Made by a program: the position numbers and the translations under genes
In this document: in pieces, positions 35,432 through 45,900 of the stretch
How the letters are laid out: every line of letters begins with the position of its first letter
How positions within the stretch are numbered: position 1 is the stretch's first letter
Notes under the pieces: model-generated
What the model saw: the letters and a program-made list of their open reading frames with translations, nothing else
Told to the model about the DNA's origin: nothing
The model's database searches: none
Assembly: GCA_045104975.1 (NCBI GenBank)
Contig: JBGCCY010000011.1
Location: forward strand, 27,596-91,595
DNA: 64,000 bases
Direction: 5' to 3'
DNA from: CAJQQY01 sp045104975
Lineage (GTDB): Bacteria > Bacteroidota > Bacteroidia > Chitinophagales > Saprospiraceae

Positions 35432-36850
35432 ATGTTAACAGAGCAAATTGAAAAAATAAAATTAGAAACAGTTGCTAAAAGATTCTTAGCAGATACTACC
35501 ACACCGGTAAGTATTTATCTGAAAATTAGAGATCATTTTGAAAGTTCTCTTTTATTGGAAAGTACTGATTTTCGAAGCGCAGAAAATTGTTTTTCTTTCA
35601 TCTGCATGGAACCTATCGCGAGTTTTGAAGTAACTGGCAAAAAACTCGAAACACTTAGCGTCGATGGTAAAACTGGAAATGAAGAAATAAATGCCAACGA
35701 TGAAGTCCCTGCTCGATTGAATCAATTTATGAATCAATTCGACATTAAGTCACCCGAAAATTACAAAGGGATAAATGGATTCTTTGGATATATGTCTTTC
35801 GAAGCAGTTCAATATTTTGATACGGTAACTTTCGACGATTCGAAAAGAACAATGGATATTCCAGAAGTGAATTATAAATTATTTCGATATATTATTGCGA
35901 TTAATCACTTCAACGATGAACTATTTATTTTGGAAAATATTCCTCCTGGGGCTGATTCTGAAATTGCAAAAATCGAAAACTTATTAAGTTATCAAACTTT
36001 TGGAAAATACCAATTCAAAACCGAAGGAGAAGAAACTTCGAATATAACTGATGATGAATTTAAAGGAATGGTAGCGAAAGGAAAAGAACATTGCCAAGTT
36101 GGAGATGTTTTTCAAATTGTACTTTCTCGACAATTTCAGCAAAAGTTTTCAGGCGATGAATTCAACGTTTATCGTATCCTCCGTTCTATCAATCCTTCCC
36201 CTTATCTTTTCTTTTTTGACTACGGAAATTATAAAATATTTGGTTCTTCTCCAGAAGCTCAAATGGTGATCAAGCAAGATGTTGCCAGCGTAAATCCTAT
36301 CGCAGGAACTTACAAACGAACTGGAAATGACGAAGAAGATCGAGCACAAGCACAACTTTTATTACGTGATCCTAAAGAAAATGCGGAACACATGATGTTA
36401 GTCGATTTGGCTCGAAATGATTTGAGTCGACATTGTACCAAAGTAAAAGTGAGTGAGTTGATGGAGATTCAATACTTTAGTCATGTGATCCATTTAGTTT
36501 CTAAAGTGGAAGGAAAATTACCAGACGGATACAACCCAATTAAGGTGCTCGGAGATACTTTTCCAGCAGGAACTTTGTCTGGTGCTCCAAAATATAAAGC
36601 CATCGAATTAATCGGTCAATACGAAAATCAAAACCGTTCTTTTTATGGAGGAATGATCGGATTCGTCGGTTTCAATGGCGACCTAAATCATGCCATTACG
36701 ATTCGTTCTTTTTTAAGTAAAAATAATACACTTTATTATCAGGCAGGTGCTGGAATTGTTTCTCAAAGTAATGAAGAACATGAATTGCAGGAAGTGAATA
36801 ATAAATTGGGTGCATTGAAACAAGCATTGAAGAGAGCGGAAGAATTATAA
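35432..36850 (+). CDS. trpE: Anthranilate synthase component I
   Basis: 472 residues, usual TrpE length. It makes anthranilate from chorismate using ammonia from TrpG. The feedback-site word LLLESTD (about 34-40) matches the LLES tryptophan-binding element. The catalytic C-terminal part has GDVFQIVLSRQF, NPSPYLFFFDYGNYKIFGSSPE, PIAGTYKRTG and FPAGTLSGAPKYKA. First gene of the operon; the attenuator lies 147 bp upstream. Confidence 0.96.
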   Translation: MLTEQIEKIKLETVAKRFLADTTTPVSIYLKIRDHFESSLLLESTDFRSAENCFSFICMEPIASFEVTGKKLETLSVDGKTGNEEINANDEVPARLNQFMNQFDIKSPENYKGINGFFGYMSFEAVQYFDTVTFDDSKRTMDIPEVNYKLFRYIIAINHFNDELFILENIPPGADSEIAKIENLLSYQTFGKYQFKTEGEETSNITDDEFKGMVAKGKEHCQVGDVFQIVLSRQFQQKFSGDEFNVYRILRSINPSPYLFFFDYGNYKIFGSSPEAQMVIKQDVASVNPIAGTYKRTGNDEEDRAQAQLLLRDPKENAEHMMLVDLARNDLSRHCTKVKVSELMEIQYFSHVIHLVSKVEGKLPDGYNPIKVLGDTFPAGTLSGAPKYKAIELIGQYENQNRSFYGGMIGFVGFNGDLNHAITIRSFLSKNNTLYYQAGAGIVSQSNEEHELQEVNNKLGALKQALKRAEEL

Positions 36851-36861
36851 AATCGTTAAAC

Positions 36862-36918
36862 GTTTTACGTTGGACGTTTCACGAAGGACCGTAAAACGTT
36901 TAACGTCCAACGTAAAAC
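36862..36918. repeat. AACGTTTAACG inverted-repeat element between trpE and trpG
   Basis: GTTTTACGTTGGACGTT (36862-36878) and its exact complement (36902-36918) form a 17-bp inverted repeat. The right half (36890-36918) matches 46078-46106 at 25 of 29 positions. It fills the 80-bp trpE-trpG gap. Confidence 0.65.
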
Positions 36919-36930
36919 AAAAAGAGAATT

Positions 36931-37548
36931 ATGAAAATACTGATGTTAGATAATTACGATTCCTTTACTTATAATTTAGTCCAATATTTGGAAGAAATTA
37001 TAGACGGGAAAATTGATGTTTTCCGAAATGATCAAATTACTTTGGAAGAAGTCGGAGCTTATGATACCATCATTTTATCTCCTGGGCCAGGCGTTCCAAA
37101 AGATGCAGGAATATTGATGGAGGTAATTGAAAAGTATGCGACAACAAAAAATATTTTTGGCGTTTGTCTCGGCATGCAAGCGATCGGGGAATCTTTTGGA
37201 GGCGAATTAGACAACTTGGAAAAAGTCTATCATGGTGTGCAAACTTTGATCATAAAAACTGAAGATGAGGAACCCATTTTTAAGGATGTTCCAACCGCTT
37301 TTGAGGCAGGACGTTATCATTCTTGGGTGGTGAAAAAAGAAAACTTGCCAGATTGTTTGGAAGTGACTGCAATTGATAAAAAAGGAATCGTGATGGCGAT
37401 GAGTCATAAAGAATATAATGTTCGAGGTGTTCAATTTCATCCCGAATCAATTATGACTCCAGATGGAAAAACTATGTTGCGGAATTTCATCAATCATTCA
37501 AAAAGCCTAATGAATTCAAAGGTTAACAATGTACTTACAAATTCCTAA
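36931..37548 (+). CDS. trpG: Anthranilate synthase component II (glutamine amidotransferase)
   Basis: 205 residues, a class I glutamine amidotransferase with the triad Cys79 (FGVCLGMQ), His170 and Glu172 (VQFHPES). It supplies ammonia to TrpE. The opening MKILMLDNYDSFTYNLVQYL is typical of TrpG/PabA. Its place between trpE and trpD settles TrpG over PabA, though dual use is possible since no pabA is seen here. Confidence 0.95.
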   Translation: MKILMLDNYDSFTYNLVQYLEEIIDGKIDVFRNDQITLEEVGAYDTIILSPGPGVPKDAGILMEVIEKYATTKNIFGVCLGMQAIGESFGGELDNLEKVYHGVQTLIIKTEDEEPIFKDVPTAFEAGRYHSWVVKKENLPDCLEVTAIDKKGIVMAMSHKEYNVRGVQFHPESIMTPDGKTMLRNFINHSKSLMNSKVNNVLTNS

Positions 37549-37584
37549 TTTACCGTTTATCATCAAGAATTAATTAATTAGAAA

Positions 37585-38571
37585 ATGAAACAGATACTCA
37601 CTAGACTTTTTGAGCATAAAGAATTAGATCGAGATGAAGCCAAAAAAGTATTGGTTAATATTTCCAACGGAGCATATAATGAGGCACAAATTGCTGCATT
37701 CATCAGCGTGTATTTAATGCGATCTATTTCCGTAAATGAATTGTTGGGATTTCGGGATGCGTTGTTAGAATTATGCCATCCATTTGATTTGGAAGGAATA
37801 GAAAGCATTGATATTGTAGGGACAGGCGGTGATGGGAAAAATACTTTTAATATTTCTACTTTGTCTTCAGTCGTAGTGGCAGGCGCAGGTTATAAAGTGA
37901 CGAAGCATGGAAATTATGGCGTGTCTTCTTCTTGTGGTTCATCCAATGTTTTAGAACATTTAGGATACCAGTTTACAAACGAAACAGATGTTTTGAAAAA
38001 GCAATTAGAGACTGCAAATATTTGTTTTTTGCACGCTCCACTTTTTCATCCTGCTATGAAAGCAGTTGCTCCAGTTCGAAGGCAATTAGGTGTGAAAACT
38101 TTTTTTAATATGCTTGGGCCATTGGTTAATCCAGCGCAACCAACTCAATCATTGTTGGGCGTTTATAATTTAGAATTGGCCAGACTGTATCAATATATTT
38201 TCCAAACAACAGATCGAGATGCGACGATAGTTTACTCGATGGACGGTTACGATGAAGTATCTTTGACTTCTCCATTTAAGTTGCGACAAAATGATAAGGA
38301 GCGATTACTTCAACCAAGCGACATTGGAAAAAAGACTTTGCTCCAATCAGATTTGCATGGAGGTGGTGACGTTCCTTCTTCGGCTAAAATATTTATGGAT
38401 GTCCTTTCTGGAAATGGAACGACTCCTCAAAATGATGTAGTTAGTACCAATGCTGGAATCGCAATTAATTGTTTGCAGCCTCAAAAAAGTATCCAAGATT
38501 GTATCTCTGAAGCACACGAATCGCTAATAGGAGGGAAGGCACTCAACCAATTTAAACTACTATTAAATTAA
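37585..38571 (+). CDS. trpD: Anthranilate phosphoribosyltransferase
   Basis: 328 residues. It transfers the phosphoribosyl group of PRPP to anthranilate. The PRPP-binding GTGGDGKNTFNIST (about 76-89) and the KHGNYGVSSSCGSSNVLE region are diagnostic. Third gene of the operon, 36 bp after trpG. Confidence 0.95.
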   Translation: MKQILTRLFEHKELDRDEAKKVLVNISNGAYNEAQIAAFISVYLMRSISVNELLGFRDALLELCHPFDLEGIESIDIVGTGGDGKNTFNISTLSSVVVAGAGYKVTKHGNYGVSSSCGSSNVLEHLGYQFTNETDVLKKQLETANICFLHAPLFHPAMKAVAPVRRQLGVKTFFNMLGPLVNPAQPTQSLLGVYNLELARLYQYIFQTTDRDATIVYSMDGYDEVSLTSPFKLRQNDKERLLQPSDIGKKTLLQSDLHGGGDVPSSAKIFMDVLSGNGTTPQNDVVSTNAGIAINCLQPQKSIQDCISEAHESLIGGKALNQFKLLLN

Positions 38572-38578
38572 CCGTAAG

Positions 38579-38624
38579 ACGACTTTCCAAGTCGTTGTGT
38601 TGATTAACGACTCGGAGAGTTGTT
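38579..38624. repeat. ACGACTT/AAGTCGT paired hairpin element between trpD and trpC
   Basis: ACGACTT-tcc-AAGTCGT (38579-38595) is a perfect small hairpin. It is followed by a related AACGACTC-gga-GAGTTGTT (38606-38624). A similar ACGAC/GTCGT hairpin occurs at 54604-54621. Confidence 0.5.
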
Positions 38625-38658
38625 GTACTGAAAAAAATCACTACGTAAATTATTGATA

Positions 38659-39474
38659 ATGAATATTTTAGAAAAAATAACAAACAACACACGTATCATC
38701 GTGGAAGAACGAAAACGGCAACTTCCAATCTCCGCTTTGGAAGAAAGTATGTACATGACACGTGAAGTTTTTTCTTTGAAAAGTAATCTACAAAAAGGAC
38801 GATTCGGAATTATTTCAGAATTTAAAAAACAATCTCCATCGAAAGGAGTGATTCATAAAAATGCCGATGTGGAAGCGATCGTTTCTAAATATGCAGAGGC
38901 AGGAGTCGCAGGTTGTTCTGTTTTGACTGATGAAAAATTCTTTGGAGGGAGCAATGGTGATTTAGTGCATGCTCGACAAAAAGTGAACGTTCCGATTTTG
39001 CGAAAAGACTTTATCATTGACGAATATCAGTTGTATGAAGCAAAGGCAATTGGGGCAGATGTGATTCTATTGATTGCAGAATGTTTGGAAAAAAATGAAG
39101 TAGCTGAATTAGCACAAAAAGCCAAAAGTTTAGGTTTAGAAGTATTGATGGAAATTCACTCGGAGAAGCAATTGAAAAAATTACATGAGTGCATCGATAT
39201 CGTTGGAGTAAACAATCGTGACCTAGAAACCTTTAGCGTAAGTATCCAAACATCATTAGATTTATTTGAAAAAATACCTGATGATTTTGTGAAAATTTCA
39301 GAAAGTGGCATTTCAAATGCTCGTTCAGTTGTACGATTAATTGAAGCAGGATTTCAAGGTTTTTTGATTGGAGAAAATTTTATGAAAACGGAAGATCCAG
39401 GTTTAGCTTGTAAAGGTTTTATTGAAGAAATTAATTCACTATTGCTCCAAGAAACACGTGGTGGTCTGCTTTAG
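38659..39474 (+). CDS. trpC: Indole-3-glycerol phosphate synthase
   Basis: 271 residues from the ATG at 38659; two extra codons upstream begin with TTG. A (beta/alpha)8 enzyme closing the indole ring of CdRP. Markers: ISEFKKQSPSKG, VLTDEKFFGGSNGDL, LRKDFIIDEYQLYEA, GVNNRDLETF and SESGI. It is separate from TrpF here, unlike the enterobacterial fusion. Confidence 0.95.
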   Translation: MNILEKITNNTRIIVEERKRQLPISALEESMYMTREVFSLKSNLQKGRFGIISEFKKQSPSKGVIHKNADVEAIVSKYAEAGVAGCSVLTDEKFFGGSNGDLVHARQKVNVPILRKDFIIDEYQLYEAKAIGADVILLIAECLEKNEVAELAQKAKSLGLEVLMEIHSEKQLKKLHECIDIVGVNNRDLETFSVSIQTSLDLFEKIPDDFVKISESGISNARSVVRLIEAGFQGFLIGENFMKTEDPGLACKGFIEEINSLLLQETRGGLL

Positions 39475-39538
39475 CTGACTTAAAAAAAATCAAAACTAAA
39501 CCAGAAAAATCTACTAAATTAAAACCCTACGTAATAGT

Positions 39539-40150
39539 ATGAAAATAAAAGTTTGCAACATGCGAGATCCTAAAAACTTACAAAAACTTCTTGAATTACC
39601 TATAGAAAACGTCGGCCTAATTTTCTACAAAAAATCAAAAAGATTTGTCGAAAAAGAATTACCTAAAATAAATTTTCAAGGCAAAGAAAAGGTAGGTGTT
39701 TTTGTTAATGAATCACTCGAATATATTTTAGAAAAAAGTCAACAATACGATTTTGTAACAATACAATTACATGGTTCTGAATCACCTGAGTTTTGCGAAA
39801 AATTAAAAGGAAAAAACTTTAAAATCATCAAAGCCTTTTCAGTTGATGATAAATTTGATTTTTCCAAAACCAAAAACTACGAACCATTTTGCAACTACTT
39901 TTTATTTGACACCAAAGGAAAATTACCAGGTGGAAATGGCTACACTTTCGATTGGAAAGTACTCAAAAATTACCAAGGAGAAATTCCATTCTTCCTCAGC
40001 GGAGGAATAAATAGTTCGCATGTTGATATACTTAAAAAACTGGAAATCAATCAATTACATGCAATTGATTTGAATAGTGGTTTTGAAAAAGAACCCGCAT
40101 TAAAAGATATTTCATTATTGAAAAAATTTATAGAAGATGTTAGAAACTAA
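39539..40150 (+). CDS. trpF: Phosphoribosylanthranilate isomerase
   Basis: 203 residues. Amadori rearrangement of PRA to CdRP. Markers: KVCNMRDPKNL (the catalytic Cys region), VGVFVNE, IQLHGSE, FDTKGKLPGGNGYTFDW and SGGINSSH. The 3' end overlaps trpB by 14 nt in another frame, indicating coupled translation. Confidence 0.94.
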   Translation: MKIKVCNMRDPKNLQKLLELPIENVGLIFYKKSKRFVEKELPKINFQGKEKVGVFVNESLEYILEKSQQYDFVTIQLHGSESPEFCEKLKGKNFKIIKAFSVDDKFDFSKTKNYEPFCNYFLFDTKGKLPGGNGYTFDWKVLKNYQGEIPFFLSGGINSSHVDILKKLEINQLHAIDLNSGFEKEPALKDISLLKKFIEDVRN

Positions 40151-41348
40151 TCTTGATCAGAAGAAATACGATGTAGATGAACAAGGATTTTATGGCGAAT
40201 TCGGTGGCGCATTTATTCCAGAAATGTTGCATCCAAATGTAGAACATTTGCGAAAACAATATTTGGACATCATGTACGAACCTGAATTCCAAAAAGAGTT
40301 TAGAGCTTTATTGAAAGACTATGTTGGTCGACCTTCGCCTTTGTATTTTGCTAAAAAGTTATCTGCACATTACAACACCAAAATCTATCTTAAACGAGAA
40401 GATTTAAATCATACCGGAGCGCATAAAATCAACAATACGATTGGTCAAATTTTGCTAGCGAAAAGATTAGGCAAACATCGAATCATCGCCGAAACAGGAG
40501 CAGGTCAACATGGTGTAGCAACTGCTACAGTTTGCGCATTGGCAGGATTAGAATGCATTGTTTTTATGGGAGAGGTGGACATTGAAAGACAAGCTCCGAA
40601 TGTTGCTCGAATGAGAATGCTAGGAGCAAAAGTTGTTCCTGCAAAAAGTGGAAGTCGAACATTAAAAGATGCAACTAATGAAGCCATTCGAGATTGGATT
40701 AATCATCCAAATGATACTCATTACATTATTGGTTCGGTGGTTGGGCCGCATCCGTATCCAGATATGGTCGCTCGATTTCAATCGGTAATTAGTGAGGAAA
40801 TGAAATGGCAACTAAAGGAACAAACAGGTAACGAAAATCCAGATACCATCATCGCATGCGTTGGTGGAGGAAGTAATGCCGCAGGTGCTTTTTATCATTA
40901 TTTAGAAAATGAAAAAGTAAAACTAGTTGCTGTTGAAGCATCAGGTTTAGGAAATGATACGGGTAAATCTGCTGCGACAAGTGTACTTGGCTCCAAAGGT
41001 GTTTTGCATGGAAGCCGCACACTTTTGATGCAAACCGAAGATGGTCAAGTCGAAGAACCTTATTCCATTTCCGCAGGTTTGGATTATCCTGGAATTGGTC
41101 CGATGCATTCACATTTGATTCGATCAGGTAGGGCAGAAGTTTTTGGTGCAACAGATGAAGAGGCATTGCATGCAGCGAGATTTTTAGCAAAAATGGAAGG
41201 TATAATTCCTGCGTTAGAAAGTGCTCATGCCTTTGCAGTTTTGGAAAAAATGAAATTTGAAAAAGATGAAGTTGTCGTAGTGAATTTGTCGGGGAGGGGA
41301 GATAAAGACTTAGCAACTTACATCGATTTTTTTAAACTAAATGGATAA
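40137..41348 (+). CDS. trpB: Tryptophan synthase beta chain
   Basis: 403 residues. Condenses indole with serine using PLP. Lys97 in HTGAHKINN binds PLP; GGGSNAAG (about 243-250) binds its phosphate. It is TrpB1 type, consistent with its place next to trpA. It overlaps trpF by 14 nt, and trpA starts 6 bp after it. Confidence 0.97.
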   Translation: MLETNLDQKKYDVDEQGFYGEFGGAFIPEMLHPNVEHLRKQYLDIMYEPEFQKEFRALLKDYVGRPSPLYFAKKLSAHYNTKIYLKREDLNHTGAHKINNTIGQILLAKRLGKHRIIAETGAGQHGVATATVCALAGLECIVFMGEVDIERQAPNVARMRMLGAKVVPAKSGSRTLKDATNEAIRDWINHPNDTHYIIGSVVGPHPYPDMVARFQSVISEEMKWQLKEQTGNENPDTIIACVGGGSNAAGAFYHYLENEKVKLVAVEASGLGNDTGKSAATSVLGSKGVLHGSRTLLMQTEDGQVEEPYSISAGLDYPGIGPMHSHLIRSGRAEVFGATDEEALHAARFLAKMEGIIPALESAHAFAVLEKMKFEKDEVVVVNLSGRGDKDLATYIDFFKLNG

Positions 41349-41354
41349 AAAGAA

Positions 41355-42143
41355 ATGACTCGAATAGAAAAATTATTTTCAAATAAGCAAAAAGATATTT
41401 GTAATATTTATTTCACCGCAGGTTTTCCTAACTTAAATGATACCGAAAAAATCATTTTGACTTTGGAAAAAGCAGGTGCTGACATGATCGAAATTGGGAT
41501 GCCTTATTCCGATCCTTTGGCTGATGGAGAGACGATTCAGCAAAGTGGTTCAGTTGCATTAAAGAATGGAATGACGTTGCAAGTTTTATTTGAACAAATA
41601 GAAAGTGTTCGTCAAGAATCTGAAATTCCATTGGTAATGATGGGCTATTTTAATCAAGTGATGCAATATGGAGAAGAGGCATTTTTTAAAAAATGTAAGG
41701 AAGTTGGAATTGATGGCTTGATTTTACCTGATCTTCCAGCTGCTATTTACGAAGCTGATTATCAGCAACTTATGAAAGATAATAATTTGAATAATATCTT
41801 TTTGATTACTCCGCAAACACCGGATGAGCGAATTGTTTATTTGGATAGTTTGAGTTCTGGATTCGTTTATATGGTCGCTGATGCATCCGTGACGGGAAAG
41901 TCAACTGGTATTTCTAACAATCAAATTACATATTTTGAACGTATCGGAAAAATGAATTTGACGAACCCAAGATTGATTGGATTTGGTATAGCAGATCATC
42001 AAAGTTTTTCTACCGCTTGCGCTCATTCGAATGGTGCAATTATTGGAAGTGCATTTATTCGAGCATTGGAAAAATCAGAGAATATTGAAGCAACGATTTT
42101 TGATTTTATTGGAATGATCAAAAATGAAAAAGTAGAAGTTTAG
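41355..42143 (+). CDS. trpA: Tryptophan synthase alpha chain
   Basis: 262 residues. Cleaves indole-3-glycerol phosphate to indole and passes it to TrpB. Catalytic Glu46 and Asp57 lie in MIEIGMPYSDPLADGET. GLILPDLP and the phosphate-binding region near GFGIADHQS and IIGSAFIRAL are present. Last gene of the trp operon; no strong terminator is visible before the convergent WD40 fragment 49 bp away. Confidence 0.96.
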   Translation: MTRIEKLFSNKQKDICNIYFTAGFPNLNDTEKIILTLEKAGADMIEIGMPYSDPLADGETIQQSGSVALKNGMTLQVLFEQIESVRQESEIPLVMMGYFNQVMQYGEEAFFKKCKEVGIDGLILPDLPAAIYEADYQQLMKDNNLNNIFLITPQTPDERIVYLDSLSSGFVYMVADASVTGKSTGISNNQITYFERIGKMNLTNPRLIGFGIADHQSFSTACAHSNGAIIGSAFIRALEKSENIEATIFDFIGMIKNEKVEV

Positions 42144-42192
42144 TATTTATGGTTGATTGTGAAAGGTTTAAGGTCAAAGGTTTTTTATCACC

Positions 42193-42960
42193 TTATTTCT
42201 TTTGGTTTACTTTTTTAAGATCTTCTGCTGTAAGTTGAACACCTGCATCAAACAGTTCTTGAAGACTAAATTTTTGAACTTTATGTTCAAGGTAATTATG
42301 GTAAGTCTCATAAAAATGGGTTCTCCCATCTGAGGTTTTAATAATAATGATTTTACCATCTGGCGAAAAAGATACCTTCGTAATAGCAAAGGTTGTTTCA
42401 TTTACAGATTGTATTTCTTTTATATCTGCACTAACTTTTATTACCTGTAATATATTACCTTTAAAATCTCTCAATCTGATTAAGCCCTCCGATGTTTTTG
42501 TAAGAAAGGTTTTACCATCTGGCGAAAAACGTAATATACTTTCATCTGGATAATCATATTGCTTCTTAAAATCTTTTAATAAATTACCTTTAAAATCCCA
42601 TAACTTTATAACACCAGTATTACTTCCTGTATAGATACCGTTACCATCAGGAGGAATTTCCCTGAGTACCATTTCCTTAGATTTAAGTTTATTAATCTTT
42701 ATCTCATTACCTTTTAAGTTCCAAAGTTTAAAATAAGGGTGTTCACTACTTTTTGCAATTATGTTTTTTCCATCAGAAGAAAAAGAAAGACTTTTTTTAC
42801 CATACTTATTTTTACCATACTGAAATCCCATAAAACTCTTCAATATATTACCTTTAAAATCCCACAATGTTATCGCTCCATTACTATTGCCCGATAAAAT
42901 ATTTTCACCATTTGGAGAAAAAGTTAATGCAAAAATAGAAGAAGGTTTTTTTGTAATTCC
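42193..42960 (-). pseudogene. Detached C-terminal WD40 blades of the nSTAND gene
   Basis: A 255-codon frame with five WD40-like blades (SPNGENILSG, SSDGKNIIAK, PDGNGIYTG, SPDGKTFLTK, SPDGKIIIIK). It then ends in LQELFDAGVQLTAEDLKKV, the kind of tail seen at the end of nSTAND-WD40 proteins. The frame has no ATG near its beginning and starts 11 nt after the stop of the upstream gene (TAA at 42974-42972) in a different frame. A second in-frame TAA at 42963-42961 closes the other route. Reading on would need both a stop suppressed and a frame change, with A8 and A7 runs in between. Most simply it is the broken 3' part of one original gene. Confidence 0.7.
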
Positions 42961-42971
42961 TTATCTTTTTT

Positions 42972-45900
42972 TTAATTCAACAACTCATTTCCTTGTAAAT
43001 CCCACAACTTTACCACACCATTTTTGTCTCCTCCCAAAATATTTTTTCCATCAGGTGAAAAAGTTAAAATAGAAATTTCAGAATTATGTCCTCCAAAGTT
43101 TTGCAATTCCTTTCCTTTTAAATCCCATATTTTTATTTGGTTATTTTTACTTCTAGTGATGATTTTTTGACCATTTGGAGAGAAAGCAATAACCTTAATT
43201 GAAGAAGATTTTTTTTGAGGGAATTGCAAATCGTTTCCCATTAAATCCATCAACTTCAAAGTACTATCTTTTCTATTTCTTTTGAAGTAACTTTTACTAT
43301 CAGGTGAAAAAATAACATCTCCATGGGTTGTCTCAATTTTAGCCATTTCATTGATGAAATTATTATGGATTGAGTTACCACTTGTTGAAATGATGCTTTT
43401 GCCGTTTGGTGAAAAAACTGCAGAGTAAGCATTAAATTTAACTAATTCATTGCCATTTAGATTTATGAGCTTGACCAATTTATCATTGCCATAAGTTGTT
43501 CCGATAAGTATCTTAGTATCATCAGGGGAAAAGGAAATCCTATTGACTAATCCACAATCATCACTAAAAATTTGCCCTTTAAACTTATTCTCTTCCAACA
43601 AATAACCACGACATACACCTGATCCATCACCTAAAAGGATGTGTTTATTATCTGAGGAAATTGCTAATGAAGTAATACTATGGCCTGGATGTTCAAAATC
43701 TTTAAAAGTACCATCATTTAGGTTTAAAAGTCTGGCTGTACCACCGCCAAAAGCGGCTCCACCTCCTGCTCCTAGTATACTTTTTCCATCAGAAGTATAG
43801 ATTACAACATGGGAATCGGGCATATCGAAACTTTGTGATTTTTTACTTTCTAAATCGGATAGCCAAGCCTTATTTCCATAGGGTAAAAGTATACTCTTAC
43901 TGTCAGGAGAAAAGACTAAAGAAAAGAAAAGGGTTTGATACTCAATACTTTGTAATAAGTTTCCTTTTATATCCCATACTTTGACAATTTCAAAATCACT
44001 TATTGCAATTACCTTTTTGTTATCAGGAGAAAAGCCGACATAAGTAATCTCACTTACAAGGCCTTTAAAATCCAATAATTTATTTCCACTAATGTCCCAT
44101 AGTTCTACTTTTCCATCCAGGGTGCCTGTAAGAATATTTTTACTATCTGGAGAAACGTTTATCGAATTAAATTCGCCTTCGTTTTTATTGGTGGTTATTT
44201 CAAGATATGTACTTTTTGTATCATTAAAAATTTTTCTAATTGCAACAAGTGTTGTTGGGTCATCAGGATGTTTTTCATTATTATATTCAGCTATTCGTAA
44301 AGCAAGTGTGGGATTATTTCTTGCGATATCAAATGCTAAAGAAACATTTTTTGCTGATTTAGTTGCGTTATCAGCTTTTGCTTTTAAGGAGAATGCCATA
44401 TTTTTTGCAAGGTCAGCTTCTCGTTTATTTAGTTCTGCTTTTATCCTTTCTCGTTTTGCTTGAGCGGCAGAACTGTCTGCTTCGATTCTTTTTTCCTCTG
44501 CATTTTCTTTTGCTAATGTAGCTTCTTTTTCCTTTGCTGTAGCAAGAGTTAACGCTTCGGCAGTTTTATCATTTGCTTCGTTTGCATTTTTCCAAAATAT
44601 AAAAGCGGTCCCTGCCAATAATAAAGCAAGTTGGGAAATTAGGGAAGCAAACCTTGTTCTCTGTCTGGCACGTTTTTCATTTTGTTCGGCAGCGGCTCTA
44701 AGTTTAGTTTGTTCGGCAGCTTTTTGTTTTTCAATTTCAATCTTTTGATTGGCAGCTTCGAGTTCTTTTTCTCTAGCAATAGCTTTTTCTTTTTCTAATC
44801 TTTGAGCGATGACATTATATTTTTCCAAAACAGGTTCGACCAATGTATCATGACTTATTTCATAATAGAAATTACCGGTTCGAGCTTCTTTTCTTAACAC
44901 TCGTTCTTCGTGCAATTGATCCAAAATATTTTTTGGAATTTTTGCATCAGCAATTATTGCTGACTCTTCCATGATAATCCTTCGCTTATTTCGGATTAGA
45001 TTTTTAGCCATCAAAATTTCTACGGTATCTTGAAGTGCAGGAGGAATTCTAGAAATTACACCAATGTAAAATTCTTTGAGGATGGTTTTTATTCCTTCTT
45101 TTCCGCCATAAAAATCAGGAGTGATCGTAAAACCTTGAGATTGTTTTTGATTAATAATTTTGTTTTCCAAATGTTGACAAAGCAGTTGTAATTGAAATGC
45201 TTCAATCTCTGGTTCTGAATCAGGTAAATCACTACGGAGTTGGTCTTTTTCCTTTCTACCTAATTCTTCAACTACCTCTGTGATGGCTTCATCAGAATAA
45301 TTAAATTGAGGAGATTCAAATTTTCCGACCATCCCAGCAGGAAGGGTAATTGCTTCAATGGCATTATTTTTTTTCAACATTTGCAATTGAAAACGAGTCC
45401 GTAAAATGGCTGGAATGTCTGCCGAAAGTTCATCCAATAAATACAAATAATCCGAACGGATGGAAAGAATGAATTTGACTTTTGGAGGCGTTTCCCAATC
45501 GATATTTTTATCCAAATCAGTAGAGGATGATTTGACTTTTTGTCGAAGACTATCGGGAACATGACCATTTACAATATCTGAAAATTGGTCAATAAAATTT
45601 TGTCTTTGTTGCGGTGTGTAGAGGGTAAATAATTCTTCAAACTGATCGAGAACAATCACAGGTGTAAATACTTCTCCCAAATCCACATACCAAAACTGTT
45701 TAAGATATTCCCAAAGCGTCAAGTCATCGGGAAGATCAGAGCCGATATATTTTTTCTCTTGAAGTAGTTCTAAAACTTGTTTCTCTGGCGGAAGGGTAGT
45801 GTTATTTAAACGAATAAAAACTGGATGTAAATTTCGATCTTCGAGCTGTGGACATACACCTGCATTTAACAAAGATGATTTTCCAATTCCAGATTTTCCA

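Noticed and set aside
42193..42867. Independent 224-residue WD40 gene
   Set aside because: The only start is TTG inside a WD40 blade, and coding similarity continues upstream to 42960; it is better read as the detached end of the nSTAND gene.
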